Positions 45,652-54,119 of a stretch of 64,000 bases of DNA are shown piece by piece (positions within the stretch are counted from its first letter, which is position 1; every line of letters begins with the position of its first letter). The stretch spans positions 18,912 through 82,911 of the forward strand of contig JANQQF010000137.1 of the NCBI GenBank assembly GCA_028285035.1. The letters run 5' to 3'. Source of the DNA: Phycisphaerae bacterium. GTDB lineage: Bacteria > Chloroflexota > Anaerolineae > 4572-78 > J111. The translations under genes were made by a program, and so were the position numbers. Under the pieces are notes generated by a model. It ran no database searches, was not told the origin of the DNA, and saw only the letters and a program-made list of their open reading frames with translations.

Positions 45652-48600
45652 ATGGTAGCCAGACTCATTTCACAAATTCAATTCTTTTTACAGGGCTGGG
45701 GCATCGTCTATGTCCTAGCCCTGCTCACAACGCTCTATTTTGCTAGCCAAACATCATCGCAATCCACCATTCAGGTTGGGCCTTTAGCTGCAGAGAAATC
45801 GTATGGCGTGAGCATTGATCTGACCCAATATGATGATGAGGCCTTAACCCAAACACTTGCAGAACTACGAGCAAACGGACTCGTCTGGTTACGTCAGCCA
45901 GTACGCTGGGCCAACATCGAGCCTGAAGTGGGCCAATTTTATTGGGATGATTTAGATCGGATTATAACCGCCGCTACCAATCGTTCCTTCAACCTAATCT
46001 TGGTTTTGGAAACCACCCCGGGTTGGGCACGCCCACCCCATACATCACTCACCGCCCCACCCACACACCTCAATCACTTCGGACGCTTTGCCCAAGTTCT
46101 CGCCCGCCGTTACGAAGATAAAATTGACCACTACCAAATTTGGCACGAGCCTAATTTGAGTGTGAATTGGGGCTACACTTTTATTGATCCCATCGCCTAT
46201 ACAAAGCTTCTCCGTGAGGCGGCCCTCAACATCCGCGAAGCTGACTCTGATGCCCTTATTTTGACGGCAGCCTTAGCCCCAACTTTAGAAAATGGCCCCC
46301 TTAATTTAAACGAGATGGCTTATCTTGATGAGATGTACCAAGCCAACGCCGCCCCTTGGGTTGACATCGTTGCTGGGCAACTCTATGGCTTTGACGTAGA
46401 TGCCGCAACTTCCCCCAGATTAAATGAGCTTAACTTCCGTCGCCTAGAATTGCTGCGTGAGGTGATGATAAAAAATGGGGATGCTGAGAAACCGATCTGG
46501 GCCACGGCCCTTGGCTGGAACGCCCTGCCGACTGATTGGAACGGTCGCCCTCCCTCTTGGCGGCAGGATAACGAGCGAGTTGACCCGCCCGAAGTGCAAG
46601 TACAGCGTACCAACGATGGGTTGGCCTATGCTCGACAACAGTGGCCATGGCTAGGGCCTATCATGGCAATCAGGTGGGATGAGGTTGGGTTGGCGGCTGA
46701 TGATCCGACCCGTGGCTTCGCTTTGACTGAGACCGGGCTTCTGCCGGTATTTCAAAATGTCGCGCTCGCCAAGCCAAACATAGCTACAGTGGGCAACTAT
46801 GCTGCCAACCACACCAGTGGTCAATACGGCCCCAACTGGCGAATTACTGAGGGGATGGCCGATATTCCCTTGACACCCACTTCCCCGCTCACAATCACCT
46901 TTGAAGGTCAGCAACTGGATATCGAGATCAATCGAGGTCCCTACCGAGGTTTTTTGTACGTCACCATCGATGGGGAACTTGCGAACGCTTTGCCTCGGGA
47001 CTCGCAAGGGCAAAGTTATGTTTCCTTGTTTGATCCATTGGCTCAGGCAGAGACTGTCACCTTGGCTCAAGGTTTGACCCCAGGCCCACCACATCAAGCT
47101 GTCATCACTGCAGAGGGGGGCTGGGGGCAATGGGCCATCGCAGGATGGGTTGTTTCGAATAAAACGCCTCCCTCACCATGGCGGATGGGGATATTACTTT
47201 TTGGCACGGTGATCGCCGTTAGTGGAGTAAAAATACTTTGGCTCAAACGAGGTCAGTGGTTCTCGATTATTGAAGCCTTTATCAAAACAACTTCCTTGCA
47301 ATTATCAGATACCCGTCAAATCGTGATTTTCATTGGATTGGCCATCACATTTTATTTGGCTCCCCAATCGATTGCCACCATCCTATTTATCCCACTAGTA
47401 GCGATCATTTTGTATCGCCCTGATCTGGGCTTGGTCCTCATCGTCTTCAGCCTTTCATTTTTCCAAAATCCAAAGTCAACCTTCATCGGCACCTATCACC
47501 TAACAGAAACCCCACTCATTTTATCGGCAGTGGGATTCGGCTTAAGATATGCAGCCCCCTCAATTCTCCCAAGGAGAAAGAAAGGCGTTGACATTCCCCT
47601 CTTTGGGGGGCCAACTGATAAATCGTGGGTCTGGCCTCGACTCAATTCCTTAGATTTCGGGATGTTGGCCCTGCTAATCGTTGGTTATCTCTCAGCGCTG
47701 ATGGCCGAAAATTTTGGGGTGGCTATGCAGGAGTGGCGCATTCTTTTTGCTGGAGCGATTGGCTTCTATCTTTTGCTCCGTCTACAGGCAGATTTTGGGC
47801 CAAACAGCATTCCGGAGCGTTGGCGCTGGCGGCTGCTGGATACCTTGACCGCAGGAGCCGCATTACACGCCATAATTGTCCTGTGGAGATTTGGGTTTGG
47901 CAACTATGTTACCGCCGAGGACGTCTATCGTGCAGTCAGCCCCTTCTACGCCTCTCCAAATAATCTTGCCCTGTTTCTAGGGCGTATTTTCCCAATTCTA
48001 TTTGCAATCGCCATCTTACCAACGTATGGAGGGATTTGGCGTCGACGATTATATAGCCTCGGTTTGATTGTGGTCAGCCTCGTAATCTATCTTACCTTCT
48101 CCCGAGGCACTTTGTTATTGGCAATCCCCCTCAGCCTCTGTGGAATGGCTTTAGTTTATGGTTGGCAACACACCCAATATCGAAACAGGCTTATCGGTGG
48201 CATTTTGGGAGGGCTAACATTATTGGGTCTTGCCATTGTCCCATTGCGTCAGACCGCTCGCTTTCAAAACATCTTCAGCTTAGAAACAAACAGTACGGCC
48301 TTTTTTCGCTTAAAATTGTGGCAATCATCCCTGAATATCATTCGAGATCATTGGTTGCTGGGTCTTGGGCCAGATAACTTTCTCTACGCCTATCGCACCC
48401 GCTACATCCTCCCCGAGGCTTGGCAAGAGCCGAATCTCAGCCATCCTCACAACCTCATCCTTGATTTCGCCACACGCCTTGGCATAGGCGGGGTCATCAT
48501 TCTCTTGTGGTTACAACTTGCGTTTTGGCAAAAAATTTTGCGAGAGTATCAACATAAATCTGAGCCACATCTGCTTGGACTAATGGGCAGCATGCTCGTC

Positions 48601-48702
48601 TTTCTGAGCCACGGTCTGATTGACCACAGCTTTTTTCTGGTCGATCTCGCCTTTTTGTTTAGTTTGAGTGTGGCGCTGATACAAAATGATAAATTTAGTT
48701 GA
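45652..48702 (+). CDS. GH-like domain fused to an O-antigen ligase/polymerase domain
   Basis: A 1016-residue protein. After one N-terminal helix (about 8-25), residues about 40-375 form a clan-A-type (beta/alpha)8 glycosidase-like domain with WHEPN (164-168, acid/base E166). Where the nucleophile normally sits (W-x-T-E-x-G-W), this protein reads WATALGW (283-289), so the glutamate is alanine. A beta-rich part follows (about 375-500). The C-terminal 500 residues have about a dozen helices and Wzy_C/WaaL features: RGTLLLAIPLS, GLGPDNFLYAY and LSHPHNLILDFATRLGIGG. It would polymerise or ligate glycans at the outer face while holding sugar in the inactive domain. Confidence 0.87.
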   Translation: MVARLISQIQFFLQGWGIVYVLALLTTLYFASQTSSQSTIQVGPLAAEKSYGVSIDLTQYDDEALTQTLAELRANGLVWLRQPVRWANIEPEVGQFYWDDLDRIITAATNRSFNLILVLETTPGWARPPHTSLTAPPTHLNHFGRFAQVLARRYEDKIDHYQIWHEPNLSVNWGYTFIDPIAYTKLLREAALNIREADSDALILTAALAPTLENGPLNLNEMAYLDEMYQANAAPWVDIVAGQLYGFDVDAATSPRLNELNFRRLELLREVMIKNGDAEKPIWATALGWNALPTDWNGRPPSWRQDNERVDPPEVQVQRTNDGLAYARQQWPWLGPIMAIRWDEVGLAADDPTRGFALTETGLLPVFQNVALAKPNIATVGNYAANHTSGQYGPNWRITEGMADIPLTPTSPLTITFEGQQLDIEINRGPYRGFLYVTIDGELANALPRDSQGQSYVSLFDPLAQAETVTLAQGLTPGPPHQAVITAEGGWGQWAIAGWVVSNKTPPSPWRMGILLFGTVIAVSGVKILWLKRGQWFSIIEAFIKTTSLQLSDTRQIVIFIGLAITFYLAPQSIATILFIPLVAIILYRPDLGLVLIVFSLSFFQNPKSTFIGTYHLTETPLILSAVGFGLRYAAPSILPRRKKGVDIPLFGGPTDKSWVWPRLNSLDFGMLALLIVGYLSALMAENFGVAMQEWRILFAGAIGFYLLLRLQADFGPNSIPERWRWRLLDTLTAGAALHAIIVLWRFGFGNYVTAEDVYRAVSPFYASPNNLALFLGRIFPILFAIAILPTYGGIWRRRLYSLGLIVVSLVIYLTFSRGTLLLAIPLSLCGMALVYGWQHTQYRNRLIGGILGGLTLLGLAIVPLRQTARFQNIFSLETNSTAFFRLKLWQSSLNIIRDHWLLGLGPDNFLYAYRTRYILPEAWQEPNLSHPHNLILDFATRLGIGGVIILLWLQLAFWQKILREYQHKSEPHLLGLMGSMLVFLSHGLIDHSFFLVDLAFLFSLSVALIQNDKFS

Positions 48703-48792
48703 AGAAAAATTGGACAGGGATTGACAAAATTATCAAAGCGGGCAACCTTCTCCCACCTTGCTTAACCTCAGCAAATCACATAAACTTACCCC

Positions 48793-50862
48793 ATGAACAG
48801 TCAAGCCCTCTTCCACCAAGCAACCCAAGCCCACCAAGCGGGGCAGATTGATATTGCCGCTGATCTCTATCGGCAAGTCATCGCTCAAATCCCCCACCAC
48901 CCGGATGCACACCATTTGTTGGGCATCATTTATAGCCAGCAGGAAAATCACAATGCGGCAATTAAACATTTAAAGCGAGCGGTTGGGCTAAATGGGCAAA
49001 ATCCGATTTTTCACAACAACCTGGGCGAGGCGTGGCGGCGGCAGGACAAGCCCAAACAAGCGCTAAAATCATATCAAAAAGCGCTCGCTATACACCCAAA
49101 TTTTCCAGAAGTTCATTATAATCTAGGCATCGTCCTCCGCACCTTGGAGCGCACTCCAGAGGCGATTGAGCATTATCAACGAGCTACTGAGCTGAAGCCC
49201 AACTACGCCAGTGCCTTCCACAATCTCGGCAATCTTTATCTTGAAATTGGACGCTATAAATCAGCAATGGCGGCGTACGAACGCTGTTTGGCTATCAATC
49301 CCAATTTTCCTGAGGCGCATAATAACTTGGGAATCACCTTGCGAGAATGGGATCGGAATGAGGAAGCCCTCGCTAGCTATCGACAAGCGGTGCAGCTTAA
49401 ACCCGATTTCAAAGAAGCCCAGCGGAATTTAGCCGGGCTATTGGAGAAGCAAGGCAGGCTTGAGGAAGCCAAGCCTGTTTATCGTCAATTGGCCGCGCTT
49501 GAGCCGGAAAACCAAGGCTTGCAACTCCACATCGATACGATGTGCCCCGTCATCCCAGCGAGCAATCAGGCGATTGAAACCTATCGCACTGAAACAATGA
49601 CCGCACTAGAAAAGCATGGCCCCAATCTTACCCTTGACTTCGAGGAAGGCCACCAAGCCGACGCGGAGCCACCCTCCACCCTGACGTATCAAGGGCGTGA
49701 TGATCTCAAGCTAAAACAAAAATGGGCCGCTTTGGTCGCAGATAACATTACACCTTACGAACCAAAAGTGAGCCGAGGGAAACCACACATCGGCTTTGTG
49801 GTCACAGCGGGGCACGAGGGCGTGTTTTTGAAATGTATGCGGGGAATCATCAACAATTTTCCGACAGACCGTTTCAAAGTTAGTGTAGTTTGTGGCACCC
49901 CGATTGGAGAGCAGGTCATCGGCCCCGCCATCACCAATTCGGCCATTAAACTGGTTCCGCTGCGGGGGAAATTATCCGAAATGGTGCGGCAGCTAAGGCA
50001 GGAGAAGTTTGACATCCTGCACTATTGGGAAGTGGGCACTGATGCGACCAACTACTTCCTACCCTTCTATCGCATCGCGCCTGTTCAGTGCGGCACCTGG
50101 GGCTGGCCGACCACCAGCGGTATTCCGCAGATGGATTACTTCGTCTCGTGTGGATTGATCGAGGCCGAGGCGGCTGATCAGCATTACAGCGAAACGCTCG
50201 TTCGGCTCAAACATTTGCCCACTTACTACTATCGTCCCCCTGTGCCGGAGATCAAACAGCCCCGCACTCATTTCGGCCTAACAGACGATCAACACATTTA
50301 TCTTTGCCAACAAAACCTACGTAAAGTCCAACCTGATCTCGATCCACTTGTGGCCGAAATATTGCGCCGCGATCCGCAGGGGGTGGCTGTGTTCATTGAG
50401 GACAAAGAACCATTTATCACTAATCTTCTACAACAACGGCTTCAACGGGCAATGCCCGATATCATAGACCGAGTTCACTTCTTGCCCCGAATGGACGAGG
50501 TGGAGTATCTTAACCTGATCAGCCTCGTTGAAGTCATTCTCGACACCCTCCACTACACTGGCGGGGCCAACACGACCTACGACGCCTTTGCTGCTGGCAC
50601 GCCCATCGTCACCCTGCCCACCGAATTCCATCGCGGTCGCTACACCACCGCCGCCTACCGTCAAATCGGCGTGATGGATTGCGTGGCTGATACGCCAGAG
50701 CAGTACATTGAGAAAGCCCTGGCTTTAGGTACTGATCCGGCTTATCGGGCGGAGATTAGTGCGAAAATTACCAAGGCGTGCCCAATCTTGTTTGAGGATA
50801 TGACGGCGGTGAATGAACTGGCTGATTTTTTTGAGGGGGCCTTGGCGGAAAGACGTAAATAG
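48793..50862 (+). CDS. TPR-GT41 protein glycosyltransferase (OGT/SPINDLY-like)
   Basis: A 689-residue soluble protein. Seven or so tetratricopeptide repeats occupy residues 1-255, with regular 34-residue spacing (for example PNFPEVHYNLGIVLRTLE). The C-terminal half (about 325-685) is a GT41 catalytic domain, with HIGFVVTAGHEGVFLKCMRG, VQCGTWGWPTTSGIPQMDYF, DTLHYTGGANTTYDAFAAGTP and GRYTTAAYRQIGV. Eukaryotic OGT and SPINDLY use UDP-GlcNAc or GDP-fucose to modify Ser/Thr. Bacterial relatives O-glycosylate flagellin or adhesins. No ribosome site is visible. It ends the sugar-related region. Confidence 0.9.
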   Translation: MNSQALFHQATQAHQAGQIDIAADLYRQVIAQIPHHPDAHHLLGIIYSQQENHNAAIKHLKRAVGLNGQNPIFHNNLGEAWRRQDKPKQALKSYQKALAIHPNFPEVHYNLGIVLRTLERTPEAIEHYQRATELKPNYASAFHNLGNLYLEIGRYKSAMAAYERCLAINPNFPEAHNNLGITLREWDRNEEALASYRQAVQLKPDFKEAQRNLAGLLEKQGRLEEAKPVYRQLAALEPENQGLQLHIDTMCPVIPASNQAIETYRTETMTALEKHGPNLTLDFEEGHQADAEPPSTLTYQGRDDLKLKQKWAALVADNITPYEPKVSRGKPHIGFVVTAGHEGVFLKCMRGIINNFPTDRFKVSVVCGTPIGEQVIGPAITNSAIKLVPLRGKLSEMVRQLRQEKFDILHYWEVGTDATNYFLPFYRIAPVQCGTWGWPTTSGIPQMDYFVSCGLIEAEAADQHYSETLVRLKHLPTYYYRPPVPEIKQPRTHFGLTDDQHIYLCQQNLRKVQPDLDPLVAEILRRDPQGVAVFIEDKEPFITNLLQQRLQRAMPDIIDRVHFLPRMDEVEYLNLISLVEVILDTLHYTGGANTTYDAFAAGTPIVTLPTEFHRGRYTTAAYRQIGVMDCVADTPEQYIEKALALGTDPAYRAEISAKITKACPILFEDMTAVNELADFFEGALAERRK

Positions 50863-50875
50863 TGGCTATAGAATA

Positions 50876-50906
50876 TGTCATTTCGAGCGCTAACGAGAAA
50901 TCCCTC
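50876..50906 (+). repeat. REP-like dispersed element
   Basis: TGTCATTTCGAGCG (50876-50889) and GAGAAAT (50895-50901) form a short hairpin, 14 bases after the GT41 stop. The wording CATTTCGAGCG...CGAGAAATC matches an intergenic repeat that is widely scattered in several bacterial phyla. Only one copy is seen in the window. Confidence 0.5.
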
Positions 50907-50978
50907 AAATATCACAATTAAGCACAATTTTGTCGGAATGCTCAAAAGTTTCACCTTCTTAATCCCGGACTTAAATTC

Positions 50979-52259
50979 TCACGGCCCCCAACTAATCCGC
51001 TCCATCAACCATTCTCGATTGCCCGTTCCCCATGGGCTGTGGTTGCTATTGATTTTGGAAAAGTCCACAACTCGCGTGGCCTCACCGCCCGTTCGAGGTA
51101 TCACCCAAATCCCCCAACTCCCGCCCCGGTCGGAGACAAAGGCCACCCAATCGCCATCAGGAGAAACTGTTGGCAAGCCATCCTGCGATTCGGGCGATTG
51201 AGAGTGGTTGATCAAATTCTCGCCATTCAAGTCAATGGTGTACGCTTCCCAGTTCCCCTCAATATTTCCAGCTGAAAAGAAAATTTGCTCGCCAAAGGTG
51301 TCCGTTGGTCGCCCATTTGCCTCAATCAACAACCGTTGTTGCTCTAAGCCACCACCCGCCCGCAACATTGAGGCGCTGTCCACCATATAAAGGCCATCCG
51401 CTCCCTTGTAAGAGAAATAGACAATTCGATCATCTGCTGTCCAGACGGGGGCATCACCAACCTCGATATAGCCCCACTGCACCGTATCCTGACAACGAAG
51501 GTCCCCCTCATTGCGAGGGATTTGCAGCGAGCAGGTGGTAAAAATGAAGGTGGCTAGGTGGGCGGTGTCGGGATCTTTGACCAAATTGCCGTTGGAGTAG
51601 GTGTAGCGGGTATTATCCGGATGCCAGAAGGGAAAGGAGTCTTCCGGCGACTCATTCACAATCCCCAGCCACGTATTATCTGGCCCCAGCAGACCAATAC
51701 TCTCGCCCAAATCACCCCCCTGTGCCTTCACCAACAATCGCCCATCAGCCGCGAAATCAGGTTGCCGAGCGTGGGTCTTGATCAAATAGGGGCCGCCCTT
51801 GAGTGGCAGTTCGACCACCCATATATCATAAAAACCGCCCCCGTTGTCCACTGGAAAGGCAATCCGGCCACTCAGCGGGGTTAGGGTTGGGACGGAGCCA
51901 GTCGGTTCGATCGGTGCGGTTGTGGTAGTTGGGGGAATGGCTTCAACTGTAGGTGTTACCTCGGGTTGATTTATGGACGTGGACGTTACGATGGGGGTCA
52001 ATGATGGGGGTGGGGAGGCAGTGACTTGGGAGGAAATTGTATTCGTAGCTGATGGTAGCAGGGTGGGTGTTTGCGAGGGCACAATTGTCGGGGTCTCGGT
52101 TGGCTGGGATGTCACCGTTGGGGTAGCAAACCTCGCTATCATCAAGGTTGGGGTGGGCTGAGGTTGTGTAGATACGAGCCAATCGTTGGGGTTGCAGCCA
52201 GCAAAAACAATGGTCAGCCCAATGAGCCAAATGGCCTCATTGATTTTCTTCATTCGCAT
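50979..52259 (-). CDS. Thr/Pro-rich lipoprotein with TolB/PD40-like beta-propeller
   Basis: A 426-residue exported lipoprotein with lipobox VFAGC. Residues about 30-125 are a long Thr/Pro/Ser linker. The rest is a beta-propeller of PD40/TolB type, with blade ends such as DIWVVELPLKG, YSNGNLVKDPD, TADDRIVYFSY, GLYMVDSAS, TVSPDGDWVAFVSDRGG and WGIWVIPRTGG. The propeller probably binds a partner at the cell surface. Its ATG overlaps the stop of the upstream small gene by one base (TAATG), so it is the last gene of a three-gene unit with 52259-52552 and 52553-53146. A second ATG two codons later could also serve. Confidence 0.87.
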   Translation of the reverse strand: MRMKKINEAIWLIGLTIVFAGCNPNDWLVSTQPQPTPTLMIARFATPTVTSQPTETPTIVPSQTPTLLPSATNTISSQVTASPPPSLTPIVTSTSINQPEVTPTVEAIPPTTTTAPIEPTGSVPTLTPLSGRIAFPVDNGGGFYDIWVVELPLKGGPYLIKTHARQPDFAADGRLLVKAQGGDLGESIGLLGPDNTWLGIVNESPEDSFPFWHPDNTRYTYSNGNLVKDPDTAHLATFIFTTCSLQIPRNEGDLRCQDTVQWGYIEVGDAPVWTADDRIVYFSYKGADGLYMVDSASMLRAGGGLEQQRLLIEANGRPTDTFGEQIFFSAGNIEGNWEAYTIDLNGENLINHSQSPESQDGLPTVSPDGDWVAFVSDRGGSWGIWVIPRTGGEATRVVDFSKINSNHSPWGTGNREWLMERISWGP

Positions 52260-52552
52260 TACTGTTGAACCAGTAGAGTGGTGACAATATCATCCCACTC
52301 CTGCTCCAGCGATTGATCAGGCATCACGCGACCCGCCCGGGAATACCAATACTTAGCATTCCATTCATCCCCTTCCTGCCGATGCAGATAGGCGTGAACC
52401 CAGGCCTCATCCCCATCAGTGTCATCTTGAATCAAGGTATGGGCGGCATCCCAATCCCCTTTAGCCTCATACCACATCGCTTGGAGTGTCGAGGTGAGGC
52501 CAGATGGTGGTGTATCTTCCGTCAGTGACGCTTGAAAGTCTTGTAGGTTCAT
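52259..52552 (-). CDS. Small conserved hypothetical protein
   Basis: A 97-residue acidic protein of a widespread uncharacterised family, recognised by LQAMWYEAKGDWDAAHTLIQ, HAYLHRQEGDEWNAKYWYSRAGR and a short C-terminal helix. The helical pattern resembles a single TPR-like unit. No enzyme motif is present. The start codon immediately follows the stop of 52553-53146 (TAGATG), and AAGGA lies upstream inside that gene, so translation is coupled. The function is unknown. Confidence 0.75.
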   Translation of the reverse strand: MNLQDFQASLTEDTPPSGLTSTLQAMWYEAKGDWDAAHTLIQDDTDGDEAWVHAYLHRQEGDEWNAKYWYSRAGRVMPDQSLEQEWDDIVTTLLVQQ

Positions 52553-53146
52553 CTAATTCATCCTTTGTAGGGCAAATGCCTCTTGTACTAACTTTGAGCG
52601 GTTAGGTCCGACTGGCTCTGATTTGAGTTGGTGATAAATTTCGATATATCTTTCCCGCACTTGAGTGAGTTGGGCACTATGATAGGTGTCGTTGGCCCAT
52701 TGCAAGGTCGCTTCATCCCACAAATCAAAAAGTTCAACTGGGATGTAGGCCACAAACTCTTTTTGGTTAAAATTTGAAGTGTGCCAGATATCCAGCACGG
52801 CTTGGTCTTGCCCCAATAAGCGAGGGATCAAATAGAGATTGGCCAACATCGTTTGGGCCAATTTGTGGGTGGCGGCTGCGAGATCACCGGCCCGATATAA
52901 GGCCAGCGTCCAGCACAGATAATGGGCTGGCTCGCCAGCATCGTCGGGGAAGGTTTTATCAAACCAACGAAAAGATTTGATGGCCCCAGCCTGATCCTCC
53001 AAGAGCATATAGAGTGGTCCCAACAAATATCGTTTGCCATAACTGTCGTCAATACCCCCGAATTTCTTTTGTTCCTGCCGCAATTCGCGTTCATACCGCT
53101 TAATGCGATCTTTAATGGTTTTGGATCGTTTCGGAAATTGTGACAT
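52553..53146 (-). CDS. TPR-like helical hypothetical protein
   Basis: A 197-residue all-helical protein with a basic N-terminus (KRSKTIKDRIKRYEREL). The central repeats, YLLGPLYMLLEDQAGAIKSF and YLCWTLALYRAGDLAAATHKL, have tetratricopeptide-like spacing, but no domain is certain. The ATG has a strong AGGAGG site. It is the first gene of the unit with 52259-52552 and the lipoprotein. The region upstream (53147-53447) is listed separately. Confidence 0.7.
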   Translation of the reverse strand: MSQFPKRSKTIKDRIKRYERELRQEQKKFGGIDDSYGKRYLLGPLYMLLEDQAGAIKSFRWFDKTFPDDAGEPAHYLCWTLALYRAGDLAAATHKLAQTMLANLYLIPRLLGQDQAVLDIWHTSNFNQKEFVAYIPVELFDLWDEATLQWANDTYHSAQLTQVRERYIEIYHQLKSEPVGPNRSKLVQEAFALQRMN

Positions 53147-53447
53147 TTGAAGTTCCTCCTACAAACAAAGTCAACAATTGATTTTAACAATCAATCTCCC
53201 TCGAAAGGCCCAATCCAGCGGCGACTGGAACAGATACTCGGCTTGACGTTTCGCTTGACGCTGCTGGGTACAGGACCATTCATATTTTTGGATAATGTCG
53301 ACAAATTTAGAATATTGTAGATGATTCAGATTTGGTGTAAAGTATAACATGAAAACTTTCCGTAACAACCAATTCTTTTGTTTCCGTAAGAAACCACACC
53401 ATCCACGTGTCTATCACTAGGAACTCACAATTAGCTGAGGGAGACCT
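53147..53447. other. 301-base gap without a supported gene
   Basis: A 65-codon minus-strand frame (53171-53368) has no ribosome site and no recognised family, though its C-terminal half reads somewhat like protein (YLFQSPLDWAFRGRLIV), so a relic cannot be excluded. The plus strand carries the leader of the DUF1684 gene, whose site is GAGGGAG just before the ATG at 53448. No clear promoter or terminator was found. Confidence 0.4.
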
Positions 53448-54119
53448 ATGATTGACACAGCCTGTCAAACCAAAAATCCAATTCTAGAGAGTTTATCCAC
53501 CTTTGAAACCCTGGCCGATTATCGGCGGGCAGTGGCGCAGATGTATACTAATTTGCGGCGACCAGAGTTGAGTCTGGAAGAAAAGTGCAATCAATTTCGC
53601 TCAACACGGGATGCCTTGTTCGGGCACCACCCCCAGTCGGCCTTAACTCAAGAACAAAAGTCGAACTTCACGGCCTTACTTTACTATCCCTACGACCCTA
53701 AATGGCGATTTGTTGTACCGATTGATACAGACGTTGAGACAGAGATCATCAATATTCAATTACAGCACGATGGCGAAACCCGCTTGCGGCGGTTTGGCAA
53801 GGTGCATCTAGAGATCGATGAACAAGCTTTTTCGCTATCACTCTATTGGATTTTAGGATATGGTGGGGGGATATTTTTGCCGTTTCGGGATGCGACGAAC
53901 GGAAGAACGACTTATGGTGGGGGACGCTATCTGTTGGATACGATCAAACATGCCGATTTGGGGTATGAGGATGATAAGATTGTGCTCGACTTCAATTTCG
54001 CCTACAACCCCTCCTGTGCTTACAACCCGCAATACTTCTGCCCGCTTGCACCAGCAGAAAATCGGCTGTCATCTGAGATTACAGCTGGAGAGTTAGCCTA
54101 CCCTGATACAGATCATTAA
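53448..54119 (+). CDS. DUF1684 family protein
   Basis: A 223-residue protein of the DUF1684 family. The hallmarks are in the C-terminal half: FLPFRDATNGRTTYGGGRYL, then the ligand-like DFNFAYNPSCAY, CPLAPAENRL and ITAGE. The earlier LFGHHPQSALT and YYPYDPKWRFV stretches are also typical. The family is soluble and its function is unknown, though the conserved Cys/Asp/Asn set suggests a metal or ligand site. It is convergent with, and overlaps by 4 bases, the Ser/Thr kinase gene. Confidence 0.85.
   Translation: MIDTACQTKNPILESLSTFETLADYRRAVAQMYTNLRRPELSLEEKCNQFRSTRDALFGHHPQSALTQEQKSNFTALLYYPYDPKWRFVVPIDTDVETEIINIQLQHDGETRLRRFGKVHLEIDEQAFSLSLYWILGYGGGIFLPFRDATNGRTTYGGGRYLLDTIKHADLGYEDDKIVLDFNFAYNPSCAYNPQYFCPLAPAENRLSSEITAGELAYPDTDH

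Noticed and set aside
53171..53368. 65-codon minus-strand frame
   Set aside because: No ribosome site and no family. The second half reads somewhat like protein, so it is mentioned only as a possible relic.
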